The position numbers were made by a program, and so were the translations under genes. A DNA stretch of 64,000 bases. Source: Litorivita sp050633545. Its GTDB lineage: Bacteria > Pseudomonadota > Alphaproteobacteria > Rhodobacterales > Rhodobacteraceae. Positions 18,596-26,983 of the stretch are shown here, piece after piece. The stretch covers positions 1 through 64,000 of the forward strand of contig JBOEGS010000009.1 of assembly GCA_050633545.1 (NCBI GenBank), in the 5' to 3' direction. The notes under the pieces were generated by a model. The model made no database searches and was not told where the DNA came from. It saw only the letters and a list, made by a program, of their open reading frames with translations. Numbering within the stretch: position 1 is the first letter of the stretch; each line of letters begins with the position of its first letter.

Positions 18596-18652
18596 TGTCG
18601 TGCTCCTCAAAATCCGTGTGGACGCGCGGCCCGCGCGCCGGTCTGTTTGCTG

Positions 18653-19243
18653 TTAGCGGTTGCGTTGCCCGCGGCTGAGCGCGCGCGACATTTCGGCGGC
18701 GATCTGCGCCTGGCTGCGCTGGAAGCTGGCCGCGTCGGGGGTGGAGATATTCATCACCACGCTGACGGGGGCCGCCACTTGCTGGGTCTTGCTTTGGCGC
18801 TCCGAGGCGCTCATCACCGAACTCGCCGCGCTGTCATAACCCATGGCCGCGGCGTTTTTTCCGCCGCCAAACAGACCGGTATTGCCAAAGGGCATGGCCG
18901 CGCCGACGAGCGATCCGATGCCTTGGGCGATGGTGCTGCCGACTTGGTCGGTGACGGGTTTGAGCGCTTGATTATAGGCCGTATTGGCCATGGTCTGCGC
19001 CACCTCGCGCAACACATCCGACAGGCGCGCGCCGTCGAAAACCGCGCTGTCAAAGGCTTTGCGCAAGCCGCGGCTGAGCCCCTTTTCCAAGGTCGCCACA
19101 TCGGTTTGCGTGCCCGAAAGCGTGGTGCGGATGGTGCGCAGTTCCTCGTTGAAACTGGCCGCGACCACGGCGGCATCGCCCAATGTGGCCTCCAATGCAG
19201 ACACTTGCATGTCCAGATTGTCCAAACCGTCAAATTGACTCAT
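18653..19243 (-). CDS. g11: GTA gp11, tail tape measure protein
   Basis: 196 aa. A short tape measure protein is expected for the short GTA tail, whose length it sets. The N-terminal half is helical (MSQFDGLDNLDMQVSALE). The middle has the glycine/alanine-rich hydrophobic stretch VGSTIAQGIGSLVGAAMPFG, and the C-terminus is helical and ends RALSRGQRNR. The start at 19243 has an AGGAGG site inside the 3' end of the upstream small gene, overlapping it by 14 nt. Confidence 0.9.
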   Translation of the reverse strand: MSQFDGLDNLDMQVSALEATLGDAAVVAASFNEELRTIRTTLSGTQTDVATLEKGLSRGLRKAFDSAVFDGARLSDVLREVAQTMANTAYNQALKPVTDQVGSTIAQGIGSLVGAAMPFGNTGLFGGGKNAAAMGYDSAASSVMSASERQSKTQQVAAPVSVVMNISTPDAASFQRSQAQIAAEMSRALSRGQRNR

Positions 19244-19439
19244 CGTTCTTGCCTCCTTCGGCATCGGGATAGGCTTTGAGCAGCTCGTCGAGCCGCGATC
19301 GCGCCAGCGGGACCACCCCGCCGCCCTCGCCCAGCATCAGACGCAGCTCGGCCGGGGTCAGGCGCCAAAATTCACGCGGGGACAGGCCAAGCCCGTGGAT
19401 CCCCGCCCGCATCAACACGGGCCAGTCAAAGCCCGTCAC
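19230..19439 (-). CDS. g10.1: GTA gp10.1, small tail assembly protein
   Basis: 69 aa protein of the small TIGR02216-type phage family found between gp10 and gp11 in Rhodobacterales GTAs (N-terminus MTGFDWPVLMRAGIHGLGLSP, then FWRLTPAELRLMLG). Its position just before the tape measure gene suggests a tail-assembly chaperone role, comparable to the proteins made there in siphophages. It overlaps gp10 by 4 nt (ATGA) and gp11 by 14 nt. Confidence 0.85.
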   Translation of the reverse strand: MTGFDWPVLMRAGIHGLGLSPREFWRLTPAELRLMLGEGGGVVPLARSRLDELLKAYPDAEGGKNDESI

Positions 19440-19762
19440 CGCGCGCGGTCCTCGGGCAACATGAAGGCCCGCGCCAAGAGCTGCGCCGCCGCTTTGGCCG
19501 CGCCCATCGGCCCGCCCGCGATTTCGGCGCTGAGCAAATCGGCGCTGGTGCCGGACCAGCCGCCACCGCGCAGACCCGCAACAATGAGCGCAAGCACATC
19601 GCGGCTGGAAAACGCGCCGGCCTCGAAGCGCTCGACGAGGGCCACCAATGTGCCCTCTTCGAGGCTGTCCTCAAGCTCGGCCAAGGCCCCCAAAGTCAGT
19701 TTCAGAACCCGCCGCTCTCCATCGATGACGAGGCTGACCTCGCCCGTCCAAGGGTTCGCCAT
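19436..19762 (-). CDS. g10: GTA gp10
   Basis: 108 aa member of the GTA gp10 family, with opening MANPWTGEVSLVIDGERR and core LTLGALAELEDSLEEGTLV. Sequence and position between the tail tube gene and gp10.1 resemble tail-assembly chaperones of siphophages; a direct role in GTA is not established here. It starts 3 nt after the gp9 stop and ends overlapping gp10.1 by 4 nt. Confidence 0.9.
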   Translation of the reverse strand: MANPWTGEVSLVIDGERRVLKLTLGALAELEDSLEEGTLVALVERFEAGAFSSRDVLALIVAGLRGGGWSGTSADLLSAEIAGGPMGAAKAAAQLLARAFMLPEDRAR

Positions 19763-19765
19763 GAC

Positions 19766-20182
19766 CTAGACCGCCGCCGTAAACAGCAGCGCCCCCGCCG
19801 AAGAGAGCGACAATTCATAGGTCGCCTCGCCATTGTGCGATCCGGCGTATTCCACCGATGCCAATTGGAACGGCCCTTCGACGATGCCGAAATCGGGGAT
19901 GATCACCTGAAAATCCGGTGTCTCGCCGTCAAAGAAAATCTGCCGCGCGCGCTCGTCAGTTGCGTCATCCTTGAACACGCCCGAGCCGGTGATCGTCGCC
20001 GAGCGCACACCCGCGCCGCCCAGAAGCTCGCGCCAGCCACCCTGACTTTCGAGCGATGTCACATCGACGCTTTCGGCGTTGAAGGCGATCCGCGTGGCGC
20101 GCAGACCCGCCACCGTCTGGAACTGGCCATCGCCAGTCATGTCTACTTTGATCAAAAGATCCTTGCCGTTCTGGGCTGTCAT
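19766..20182 (-). CDS. g9: GTA gp9, major tail tube protein (TP901-1 type)
   Basis: 138 aa phage major tail protein of the TP901-1 family; it polymerises into the tail tube. Core features are GKDLLIKVDMTGDGQF at the N-terminus and FNAESVDVTSLESQGGWRELL, the conserved beta-sandwich part. I chose the ATG at 20182, spaced 8 nt from GGAG; a GTG nine bases upstream sits on the ribosome site itself. Confidence 0.92.
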   Translation of the reverse strand: MTAQNGKDLLIKVDMTGDGQFQTVAGLRATRIAFNAESVDVTSLESQGGWRELLGGAGVRSATITGSGVFKDDATDERARQIFFDGETPDFQVIIPDFGIVEGPFQLASVEYAGSHNGEATYELSLSSAGALLFTAAV

Positions 20183-20238
20183 GCTCGTCACTCCGAAATG
20201 GTGGGTGGTGGTTTGGATGATGTCGCGGGCGGGTTGGC

Positions 20239-20646
20239 CTAAGCTTCGACCCGCGCGCGGAATGTGAGGTTAATGCGGCGCACGGTGCCGTTTTCTTCGC
20301 GCAAGGCGACGGCGCGGTCGAACCCGAGGCTGACCAATGTGCCGCGTGCCAGCGGCAGGTCCGCATCGACAAGCACGTCGCAAATCGCCGCGCCGACTTC
20401 CTTGGCGCTTTGGAACCCTTGGTCCGTGGTCACGACCGAGATGTCGAATTTATGCAGCGCTCCGTCGCCATCCATGTCCGAGGCATCAAGCACCGTTTCG
20501 GGCCCGAGGCTGACATAAAGCGCCGGCAGAGTGCCTGCAGGAAGCGCATCGAAAATGGCGCTGCCGACAAGGCCGGTAACCGCCGCATCATTGGAAATCG
20601 CGGTAAAAACCGCCGATTGCAAGGAGGCGGATATGACATAGCTCAT
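20239..20646 (-). CDS. g8: GTA gp8, tail terminator protein (DUF3168)
   Basis: 135 aa DUF3168 protein, the GTA tail terminator that caps the tail tube and joins it to the neck. Features are SLQSAVFTAISNDAAVTGLVG near the N-terminus and IFDALPAGTLPALYVSLGPE. It overlaps the gp7 stop by 4 nt (ATGA). Confidence 0.9.
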   Translation of the reverse strand: MSYVISASLQSAVFTAISNDAAVTGLVGSAIFDALPAGTLPALYVSLGPETVLDASDMDGDGALHKFDISVVTTDQGFQSAKEVGAAICDVLVDADLPLARGTLVSLGFDRAVALREENGTVRRINLTFRARVEA

Positions 20647-20984
20647 GGCACAAGCTCCTCATTTGCATAGCAGGTCAGATAGCGGCCAGAGGCATCATCC
20701 TCGGCCACGGCGAGAATATTGAACAGCCGCGTGCCTTCGCGAAACCGCTGCTCGGGGCGCGGGCGCTGCGGATTGCCATGCGGCGCGGCGCGCACAATGA
20801 TCCGGTATCCGACATCTGAAACCGCGGTGGCCGCACCGGTGCGTTGGCGCCCGCCGGCGGCGGTAACATCGGCCCAAAGCGTGCCAAGCTCTTGCCAGAC
20901 CTCGTCAAATCCCCCTGCCCCATCGGGCGTGCGGATCGGCGTTTCCAGCAGCAAGGCGCGGCTCAGGTTGGGAAGCTCAGCCAT
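20643..20984 (-). CDS. g7: GTA gp7, head-tail stopper / head closure protein
   Basis: 113 aa head-tail adaptor/closure protein that seals the head under the portal and adaptor. It opens MAELPNLSRALLLETPIRTP and contains the family-typical GFDEVWQELGTLWADVTAAGGRQR. The ATG at 20984 shares a base with the gp6 stop (TGATG); the frame is open upstream only as antisense noise in gp6. Confidence 0.9.
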   Translation of the reverse strand: MAELPNLSRALLLETPIRTPDGAGGFDEVWQELGTLWADVTAAGGRQRTGAATAVSDVGYRIIVRAAPHGNPQRPRPEQRFREGTRLFNILAVAEDDASGRYLTCYANEELVP

Positions 20985-21589
20985 CAGACCGCGCCCCCTT
21001 TGCCACCCAAAATCCGCACCGTGCGATAGCGCTCGATCAAGGAGGTGACGCCAAAGGGCATGCAGCCGCTGCCAAGGGCGGTCTCGCTGCGGTATTCGTA
21101 GTAATGCGCCGCCAAGAGCAGCACCGCTTGCCCCAGATCCGCAGGCAAATCGCCCCAGCTTGCACCGATGCCCGCCGTGAAGCGGATTTCCACCGAACCG
21201 CCTAAGGCCACCAAGGGCAAAAGGCCGGATTTTGCACGCAGGCGCGGGCGTTGCTGGTCTTGCTCGAGATAGTAAGTGGCCGCGTCGAGCACCGTCACTG
21301 CGCCGCCCGCATCGGTCATCTCGACCGAGGTCACGGCATTGATGGGCGCGGCGGGCAAGGCTTGCCCCGATTGATCGCGCCAACAGCTCAGCGTCCACGA
21401 AAAATCGCGCGTGATCAGTATTTTGCCGGTGCGCGCCTCGATGGCTGCAATGGCCGCACGCAGGAAGCTTTCAAGCACTGCGTCTTGCAGACCAGAGTTT
21501 GCAAACCCCGTGCCAAGGCGCAGGTGGTCTTTGAATTCATCCAGCGGAAGGGCGCTTTGCGGCACCGCGCTTTCTTCGATTAACATCAT
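20984..21589 (-). CDS. g6: GTA gp6, head-tail connector (adaptor) protein
   Basis: 201 aa adaptor protein that binds under the portal ring (phage gp6-like/DUF3199-type connector). It contains DEFKDHLRLGTG near the N-terminus, a helical core (AVLESFLRAAIAAIEARTGKI) and the conserved LPADLGQAVLLLAAHYYEYR. The start at 21589 is spaced 7 nt from GGAG. A gap of 156 bp to gp5 holds no gene. Confidence 0.9.
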   Translation of the reverse strand: MMLIEESAVPQSALPLDEFKDHLRLGTGFANSGLQDAVLESFLRAAIAAIEARTGKILITRDFSWTLSCWRDQSGQALPAAPINAVTSVEMTDAGGAVTVLDAATYYLEQDQQRPRLRAKSGLLPLVALGGSVEIRFTAGIGASWGDLPADLGQAVLLLAAHYYEYRSETALGSGCMPFGVTSLIERYRTVRILGGKGGAV

Positions 21590-21745
21590 GGGATCACTCC
21601 GCAAATTTGCCTTTCCCCGAAAATAATATGCGCACGGCGCCTCCGCGTTGCTCGGACGGAGGGGAGCAGCTGGACAACGCCTTTTGGTGAAGACGCCGTG
21701 CACGCAGCGGCGGGACGCGCCCGCCGCCACATCGGCTATGCCTGT

Positions 21746-22936
21746 TTAGGCAATGCCGAATTTCAACAGCTTGATCGCAGCGAAATCGCTCACGTCACCG
21801 CCCACGCGTTTGGTCGCATAGAACAGGACATGGGGCTTGGCCGAGAAGGGATCACGCATGACGCGCAGATCGGGGCGCTCGGCGATGGTGTAGCCCGCGT
21901 CGAAATCGCCAAAGGCAATCGCAGCGGCGTCCGATGCAATGTCGGGCATGTCTTCGGCGATCAGAACCGCGTAGCCCATCAGGCGTGCAGGCTCGCCCGC
22001 CGCCAGACCGTCGGACCACAAGAAACGCCCATCGGCATCCTTGAGCTTGCGCACTTGGCCGGCGGTTTTCGAATTCATCACGAAGGTGCCGTTGGCGCGG
22101 TATTGCGCACCCAAAGCATAGACCAGTTCGATGATCGCATCGGCCGGATTGGTGGCGTCAAAACCGCCGTCGGTGCCGGTGGCGACATAGCCCAAAGAGC
22201 CCCAGGTCCAGCCCGCCTCGTCCACCTGCGTGTGGTTCAAGATGCCGGTCGGTTTGTCGATACCGTCGCCGTTGATAAAGGCAGCAGCTTCGGCAGCCGA
22301 GAATTTGTCGGCGATACGTGCCGCGAGCCAGCCTTCGATGTCAAAGGCCGCATCGTCGAGAAGGCGCTGCGAGGCTTTCGGCAGGGCCGAGAGCTCGTAG
22401 AGCGGGATCGAAATGCGGTCGATGGTCGGGGTCGCGGTTTCGGTCAAGGATCCGGTTTCCGTCACCCAGCCCGAGCCGATGTCGGAAGTGTCGACAAGCA
22501 CATCGTAGGAGGTCGCCTCGACGTTGACCACATTGGCCACGGCGCGGATCGACGCGGTCGATTTGAGAACCGATTTAACGGTCTCTGCGGTCTGCGGATC
22601 GACAAGGTAGCCGCCATCGGAATTGACGGCGGTGGACATCGATTTGCCCTCCAGCATCAAGCCGCGCAGGGCATCATCATCACCACCGCGCAGATAGGCG
22701 TTGAACGCTTTCTGGTGGGGGGCGTCGAAATCGGCCGAAGCGGCCAGAGCCGGACGTGCGGCGGAGGTAGATTTACGGTCAAGCATGGTCAGTCGCTCTT
22801 CTTGTTGTTGAAGTCGGTTGTGAATATCGGCTTGGAAGCCTTTGAAGTCGCTCATGAAACCCATCATGGCCGACTTCACCTCGGAGACCGGAGACAAAGC
22901 TTCTCCGGTCCGAGACTTGCTCTCGGTCTGCGTCAT
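21746..22936 (-). CDS. g5: GTA gp5, HK97-family major capsid protein
   Basis: 396 aa HK97-fold major capsid protein, the shell of the GTA head. The N-terminal about 100 residues, rich in charged residues and glutamine (SDFKGFQADIHNRLQQQEER), form the coiled-coil scaffold that gp4 removes. The mature part begins before the conserved SMSTAVNSDGGYLVDPQT. The C-terminal half contains RKLKDADGRFLWSDGLA and VMRDPFSAKPHVLFYATKR. Length equals that of RcGTA gp5. Confidence 0.96.
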   Translation of the reverse strand: MTQTESKSRTGEALSPVSEVKSAMMGFMSDFKGFQADIHNRLQQQEERLTMLDRKSTSAARPALAASADFDAPHQKAFNAYLRGGDDDALRGLMLEGKSMSTAVNSDGGYLVDPQTAETVKSVLKSTASIRAVANVVNVEATSYDVLVDTSDIGSGWVTETGSLTETATPTIDRISIPLYELSALPKASQRLLDDAAFDIEGWLAARIADKFSAAEAAAFINGDGIDKPTGILNHTQVDEAGWTWGSLGYVATGTDGGFDATNPADAIIELVYALGAQYRANGTFVMNSKTAGQVRKLKDADGRFLWSDGLAAGEPARLMGYAVLIAEDMPDIASDAAAIAFGDFDAGYTIAERPDLRVMRDPFSAKPHVLFYATKRVGGDVSDFAAIKLLKFGIA

Positions 22937-22981
22937 AAAACGTCCCCTTGGTCGGTTGCGTTTGGTTGCGTTAGGTTGCGA

Positions 22982-23542
22982 TCAGCGCCTGTCTTGCGCC
23001 ATGGACTGGCGGGCGTCCTCGATGGCCGCCGCCAGATCACGCAGGGCATCGCGCTCAAGGCTTTCGCCCTTCGCCCCCACCCGCGCACTGGGAAGCATCG
23101 GGAAGGTCACAAGCGAGACTTCCCAAAGCTCCAGTTCGGTCAAGAGCCGTTGGCCCTTGGTATTCTTTGTCGCCTTTACGGTGCGATAGCCGATCGACAG
23201 GCCGTCAATGGCCCCCGCTTCGATCAAGGCCGCGGCTTCGCGGCCCGTCCGGACGCTGTCGAGCAAGCGGCCTTTGACATAAAGCCCGCGCCCGTCCTCG
23301 CGCACCTCGTCCCAGATGCCGATGGGTTGCGCCGGATCATGCTGCCACAGCATTTTCACCGAACGCGCCTCGGTCTTGAGGCGTTTGAGGCTTTGCGCAT
23401 AGGCGCCTTTTTGCACCACATCGCCGCCTTGGTCGCAGGCTCCGAAGAAAGAGGCATAGCCTTCGATCTTGGTGCCCTCGGCGACGGTCAATTCGCCATC
23501 AAAGCGGCAAAATTTGCGCTCAAGCTCCGTGTCGATATCCAT
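22982..23542 (-). CDS. g4: GTA gp4, HK97-family prohead protease
   Basis: 186 aa prohead serine protease that cleaves the capsid scaffold domain during maturation. The fold is recognisable from IEGYASFFGACDQGGDVVQKG, the histidine in MLWQHDPAQPIG and the serine in AIDGLSIGYR, which are the catalytic His and Ser of this family. The start at 23542 has an AAGGA site. It lies between gp3.5 and gp5, as expected. Confidence 0.94.
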   Translation of the reverse strand: MDIDTELERKFCRFDGELTVAEGTKIEGYASFFGACDQGGDVVQKGAYAQSLKRLKTEARSVKMLWQHDPAQPIGIWDEVREDGRGLYVKGRLLDSVRTGREAAALIEAGAIDGLSIGYRTVKATKNTKGQRLLTELELWEVSLVTFPMLPSARVGAKGESLERDALRDLAAAIEDARQSMAQDRR

Positions 23543-23598
23543 AGTCTGTCCTTTCGTTTCGCAAATGCCCTGGCCGCTTTGGCCGATCCGCGCGCCGC

Positions 23599-23832
23599 TC
23601 ATTGCGCCGCCGCGACAAAGGATTGGAACGCCTGTCCGAGGATCGCGCCCACAACGCCGTAAACCGTCAGCCACAGCCGCCGCTCAAGGCGCTCCATCGT
23701 CTGGTCCAGCTTGTCGAGACGCGTGTTGAGCGCCTTGACGTGCAGATCGCTGACCCGTTCATGAGCTTGCAGCCGCAGGCCGGGGGCGCAATCAAATGGC
23801 TCCATTCCGAAGCGGTGGCTTTCGTCACTCAT
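23599..23832 (-). CDS. g3.5: GTA gp3.5, small head-formation protein
   Basis: 77 aa protein of the GTA head-formation family (Rcc01685-like), needed for heads in Rhodobacter capsulatus by family knowledge. The start MSDESHRFGMEPFDCAPG overlaps the gp3 stop by 8 nt. A charged helix (LNTRLDKLDQTMERLERR, about 40-57) precedes a hydrophobic C-terminal segment (LWLTVYGVVGAILGQAF) that looks like a membrane helix. That would be unusual for a particle-assembly protein unless it anchors assembly at the membrane. Confidence 0.88.
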   Translation of the reverse strand: MSDESHRFGMEPFDCAPGLRLQAHERVSDLHVKALNTRLDKLDQTMERLERRLWLTVYGVVGAILGQAFQSFVAAAQ

Positions 23833-25078
23833 CGCCCTGCTCCGTGGCCTCGGTTCCGGCCAAGTCGGCGGCCGCTTCCATCGCGGCCTCTTCGACCACC
23901 ACATCCGCATCAATCGGCGGCAAGCCAAGAATGGCGCGTTTTTCGGCGGCGGTCAGGAATGTCGCCTGCGCCACGCGTTTCCATTGCGCATCACGTTCGG
24001 CGGCCAAGGCGGGCACTTGGTCCAGATCGGGTTTGAGGCGTAAATCCTCGCCGGTGAACCCCGACAGCCAATCGGCCACGGTCGCCGCGACGCGGGTCGC
24101 CAAAGGCAAAACCGTCAGCCGGTAAAAGGCGCGGTTGGCCTCTTGGTAGTTGGCGTAGGTGGAGTCGCCTTGCAGCCCAAGCAACATCGGCGGCACGCCA
24201 AAGGCGACGGCAATCTCGCGCGCGGCGCTGTCTTTGGTTTTCTGAAACTCCATATCCGAGGGCGAGAACCCCATCGGTTTCCAATCCAGCCCGCCTTCGA
24301 GCAGCATCGGCCGCCCTGCGTTGCGCGCGCCTTGGTGGTGGCTCTCCATCTCGTTGACCAAACGGTCGTATTGATCGGGCGAGAGGCTGCCCGCGCCGTC
24401 GGAGCCTTTGTAGATAATCGCGCCCGAGGGCCGCGCCGCGTTGTCGAGCAAGGCTTTGGACCAGCGGCTGGCGCTGTTGTGCACATCAATGGCCATGGCG
24501 GCGGCCTGCATCGGGCTAAAGCCATAGTGATCGTCTTGCGGGTGGAAATTCTTCATATGGCAGACGCTGGGATGACCGCCGGCCACGTCAAAGCGGTGCT
24601 TGCGCCCGCCGACAGTGTAATCATAGGCGACGGGCCATCCATCCGCCCCAGGCACAAGGCTCATCCGGTCCGAGCGCAACACATGCAATTCGACCGGTGT
24701 GCCATCCGCGCCGCCCACGGCCTCCAGATAGGCATCGCCCGACAGCAGAAGCTGGCCATACAGCGCCTCGAACAATTCCGCGCGACCCTGCGCCGGATTG
24801 GGGCTCTCGACAAGGCGCAGCATCGGGTGGCTGTCATAGCGGGTGTTTGCGTCTTGCAAGACCAAAGGCAATGCGGCGGCGGCTTCGGCAATCAGTTTGA
24901 CGGCGCGAAATCCGACAGGGTTACCGGCAAAGCCCGTGCGGGTCAGCGATACGGTGTCACGCGGGCTCCATGCCACGCGGCCGGCGCTGTGATAGCTGAC
25001 CACCGGACCGGTGGCGCTGGCCTTTTGCTCGGGCACTGGGGTGGCTTCGCCGCGGCGAAAGAAATCAAAAACCGTCAT
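23825..25078 (-). CDS. g3: GTA gp3, portal protein
   Basis: 417 aa HK97-type portal protein. The portal is the 12-mer at the head vertex through which DNA is packaged and released. Characteristic segments are VGFRAVKLIAEAAAALPLVL, LLLSGDAYLEAVGG and PPMLLGLQGDSTYANYQEAN. I placed the start at 25078 (MTVFDFFRRGE), after a GAGGAG site; a longer in-frame version from 25192 lacks similarity. The 173 bp between this gene and gp2 contains no other gene. Confidence 0.95.
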   Translation of the reverse strand: MTVFDFFRRGEATPVPEQKASATGPVVSYHSAGRVAWSPRDTVSLTRTGFAGNPVGFRAVKLIAEAAAALPLVLQDANTRYDSHPMLRLVESPNPAQGRAELFEALYGQLLLSGDAYLEAVGGADGTPVELHVLRSDRMSLVPGADGWPVAYDYTVGGRKHRFDVAGGHPSVCHMKNFHPQDDHYGFSPMQAAAMAIDVHNSASRWSKALLDNAARPSGAIIYKGSDGAGSLSPDQYDRLVNEMESHHQGARNAGRPMLLEGGLDWKPMGFSPSDMEFQKTKDSAAREIAVAFGVPPMLLGLQGDSTYANYQEANRAFYRLTVLPLATRVAATVADWLSGFTGEDLRLKPDLDQVPALAAERDAQWKRVAQATFLTAAEKRAILGLPPIDADVVVEEAAMEAAADLAGTEATEQGDE

Positions 25079-25251
25079 TCGGTGCTCCTCTTGGATCTTG
25101 CGCGATGCGGCGATGGTGCCGCGCCCACCCTGCGCAGTGGCGGGCGGGGTCGATTGGGTCCGAGGGGGCAACGATGCGGCGTTGATCCGCATTGGCTCGC
25201 TGCCCTCTGGCTTGGGGAGAAGATGCCTATCAAATGGTTAAAGAGGCTAAA

Positions 25252-26664
25252 CTAGAGCGCACGCACCTGCGGGCGGCGCCATTTTGCGGCCGGAAGAATC
25301 ATCAATTCCGTCAGCGCCCAAACCAATGCATCAACGCGATCAGGGCTTTTTTTGCCCTCATAGCCTTGCGCGGTCATGCGACACATTTGATCCTCAAGCT
25401 GCCCCAATCCGCGCAGGTGTTTGACCCGCCCCTGCTCGTAGAGCGCCGAAACCGGCTCGGCGCGGGCGACCTTGCCGCGGCTGGCGTGCACCTTCTTGAG
25501 CGGCACCATCGGATCCACCTGCCGAATGACAGATTCGACCAGATCGCCGCCTTGGTTCACTTCGGCGACCAAGCGCTCCGCGCCCCATTTCTCCATCGCG
25601 GCGATGGCGGCGGTGGCCCACCGCGTCGGGGTCGCCGCCCCGATCGAGGCATCTTCGAGCACATAGGCCTTCCAGTCCTGGACAGGGCCGTGGGTGCAGG
25701 CCCCCACCACCACGATCCCGCATTCATCGGAGGTGTCCTTGCCGCTGACCGGCGGATCGACGGCGACGACGATCCGGTCAAACTCCGGCACGGCCTCGAC
25801 CTGATGCTCTGCGAGCATCGCCGTGGTCCACAGCGCCCCTTCGGCATCCTCCAGCAGCACCCCGTCCAGTTCCTGACGCCCGAGCCGCGTGCCCGCATAG
25901 CGCGCGCGCACCTCTTCGAGGAAGCTGTCGGCAAGGAAGGCCGCATTGGCCTCGGTCGGGGCCGAGGTTGTCACAGTAGAGGGCGACGCAAGGATTTGCT
26001 TGAGCACGCCGACATTGCGCGGCGTGGTGGTGATACAGACCTGCGGCGTCTCGCCAAGACGCAAACCGAATTGCAGCATGTCCCATGTGTCTTGGGCGCG
26101 CTTCCATTTGGCCAGCTCATCCACCCAGGCCCCGTCAAACTGCGGACCGCGCAGGCTTTCGGGATCATGGGCCGAGAAAATCTGCGCCGTCGCCCCATTG
26201 GGCCACAAGAGCCGCTTGCGGCTGGCTTGCCATTCAGGACGCCGGTCGGGGGGCGAGCAGGCGAGAATGCCGCTCTCACCAAAGACCATCACCTCGCGCA
26301 CCTGATCAATGGTCTCGCCGACAAGGGCCAGCCGCGAGCAGCGCCCCTTGTCGAGCGGGCGCGCGCCCTCGACCATGGATCGGACCCATTCGGCCCCTGC
26401 GCGCGTTTTGCCCGCGCCGCGCCCGCCCATGATCACCCAAGAGCGCCAATCGCCCTCGGGCGGCATCTGGTGGTCCAAAGCCCAGAACTCGAACAAATAA
26501 GGGAGAGCCAAAAGCTCTCCCTCGCTGAGTTCATTTAGGAAGGCGTCCTGAACCGCAGGTTCGGCGGAGGCGATCCAAGCGGCACCTGATCTGAGATCGG
26601 GCCTCGTCAAAATCGAGGGCGTAATCGTTAACGATGCCTTTTTCTTTCCTGCGGCGTTCTTCAT
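25252..26664 (-). CDS. g2: GTA gp2, terminase large subunit
   Basis: 470 aa DNA-packaging motor with an N-terminal ATPase and a C-terminal nuclease. Walker A is GGRGAGKT at residues 80-87 and Walker B is GAWVDEL ending near residue 184. The first acidic residue of the RNase H-like nuclease is in VVAVDPP near residue 303. The start at 26664 (MKNAAGKKK) has GGAG at 7-nt spacing; an ATG six codons upstream has none. The first 134 nt overlap the end of gp1 in another frame. Confidence 0.95.
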   Translation of the reverse strand: MKNAAGKKKASLTITPSILTRPDLRSGAAWIASAEPAVQDAFLNELSEGELLALPYLFEFWALDHQMPPEGDWRSWVIMGGRGAGKTRAGAEWVRSMVEGARPLDKGRCSRLALVGETIDQVREVMVFGESGILACSPPDRRPEWQASRKRLLWPNGATAQIFSAHDPESLRGPQFDGAWVDELAKWKRAQDTWDMLQFGLRLGETPQVCITTTPRNVGVLKQILASPSTVTTSAPTEANAAFLADSFLEEVRARYAGTRLGRQELDGVLLEDAEGALWTTAMLAEHQVEAVPEFDRIVVAVDPPVSGKDTSDECGIVVVGACTHGPVQDWKAYVLEDASIGAATPTRWATAAIAAMEKWGAERLVAEVNQGGDLVESVIRQVDPMVPLKKVHASRGKVARAEPVSALYEQGRVKHLRGLGQLEDQMCRMTAQGYEGKKSPDRVDALVWALTELMILPAAKWRRPQVRAL

Positions 26665-26872
26665 GGAGTTGCTCCGTTTCATGTGCGATTTTGAGCCATT
26701 GCCGGATATCGGAAATGGCTTTGCTGGTGTCTTTCAGCCCCGCGACGTCACCGGCGCGGATCCGCATTTGCATTTCCCGAAGATCGGACCTGAGGTCCAT
26801 CAACTGGAGTTCGACCTCGCTGATACTGTTGTCCAGCGACGAGGGTCCCTCTTGCGAGGTAATCATGGTCAT
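26531..26872 (-). CDS. g1: GTA gp1, terminase small subunit
   Basis: 113 aa, the first gene of the GTA cluster. In RcGTA gp1 is the small terminase, which recognises DNA and assists gp2. A long acidic/basic helical region is visible (SEVELQLMDLRSDLREMQMR then GDVAGLKDTSKAISDIRQWL and HETEQLHEERRRKEKG), typical of a small-terminase oligomerisation core. The C-terminal about 45 residues are encoded in DNA shared with gp2 in another frame. The start is 26872 or the second ATG at 26866. A promoter and a terminator lie just upstream. Confidence 0.88.
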   Translation of the reverse strand: MTMITSQEGPSSLDNSISEVELQLMDLRSDLREMQMRIRAGDVAGLKDTSKAISDIRQWLKIAHETEQLHEERRRKEKGIVNDYALDFDEARSQIRCRLDRLRRTCGSGRLPK

Positions 26873-26920
26873 GGGTTGCTCTGCCTCTTTGGGTGCGTTT
26901 GCCCACCGTGTATGAGGAAA

Positions 26921-26958
26921 CAAAAAAGCGGCCCGAGGGGATGCCCCCTTGGCCGCTT
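26921..26958 (-). terminator. Intrinsic terminator in the GTA leader, upstream of gp1
   Basis: On the minus strand an 8-bp stem (AAGCGGCC with GGCCGCTT) is extended by a 4-bp upper stem (GGGG/CCCC) with an ATG-position loop and is followed at once by TTTTTT. It ends about 50 nt before the gp1 start and lies downstream of a strong promoter candidate. Unless a second promoter exists in the last 50 nt, GTA transcripts must read through it, so it acts as an attenuator of the cluster. Confidence 0.8.
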
Positions 26959-26983
26959 CGTCACTTCTTCCAGCATGTCACAA

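Noticed and set aside
25079..25251. Extra gene between gp2 and gp3
   Set aside because: The only frame is an in-frame N-terminal extension of gp3 without similarity; gp3 has a good ribosome site at its own ATG.
12705..26872. Active prophage
   Set aside because: No integrase, repressor, replication, lysis or attachment-site signals. Gene order and sizes match RcGTA rather than a temperate phage.
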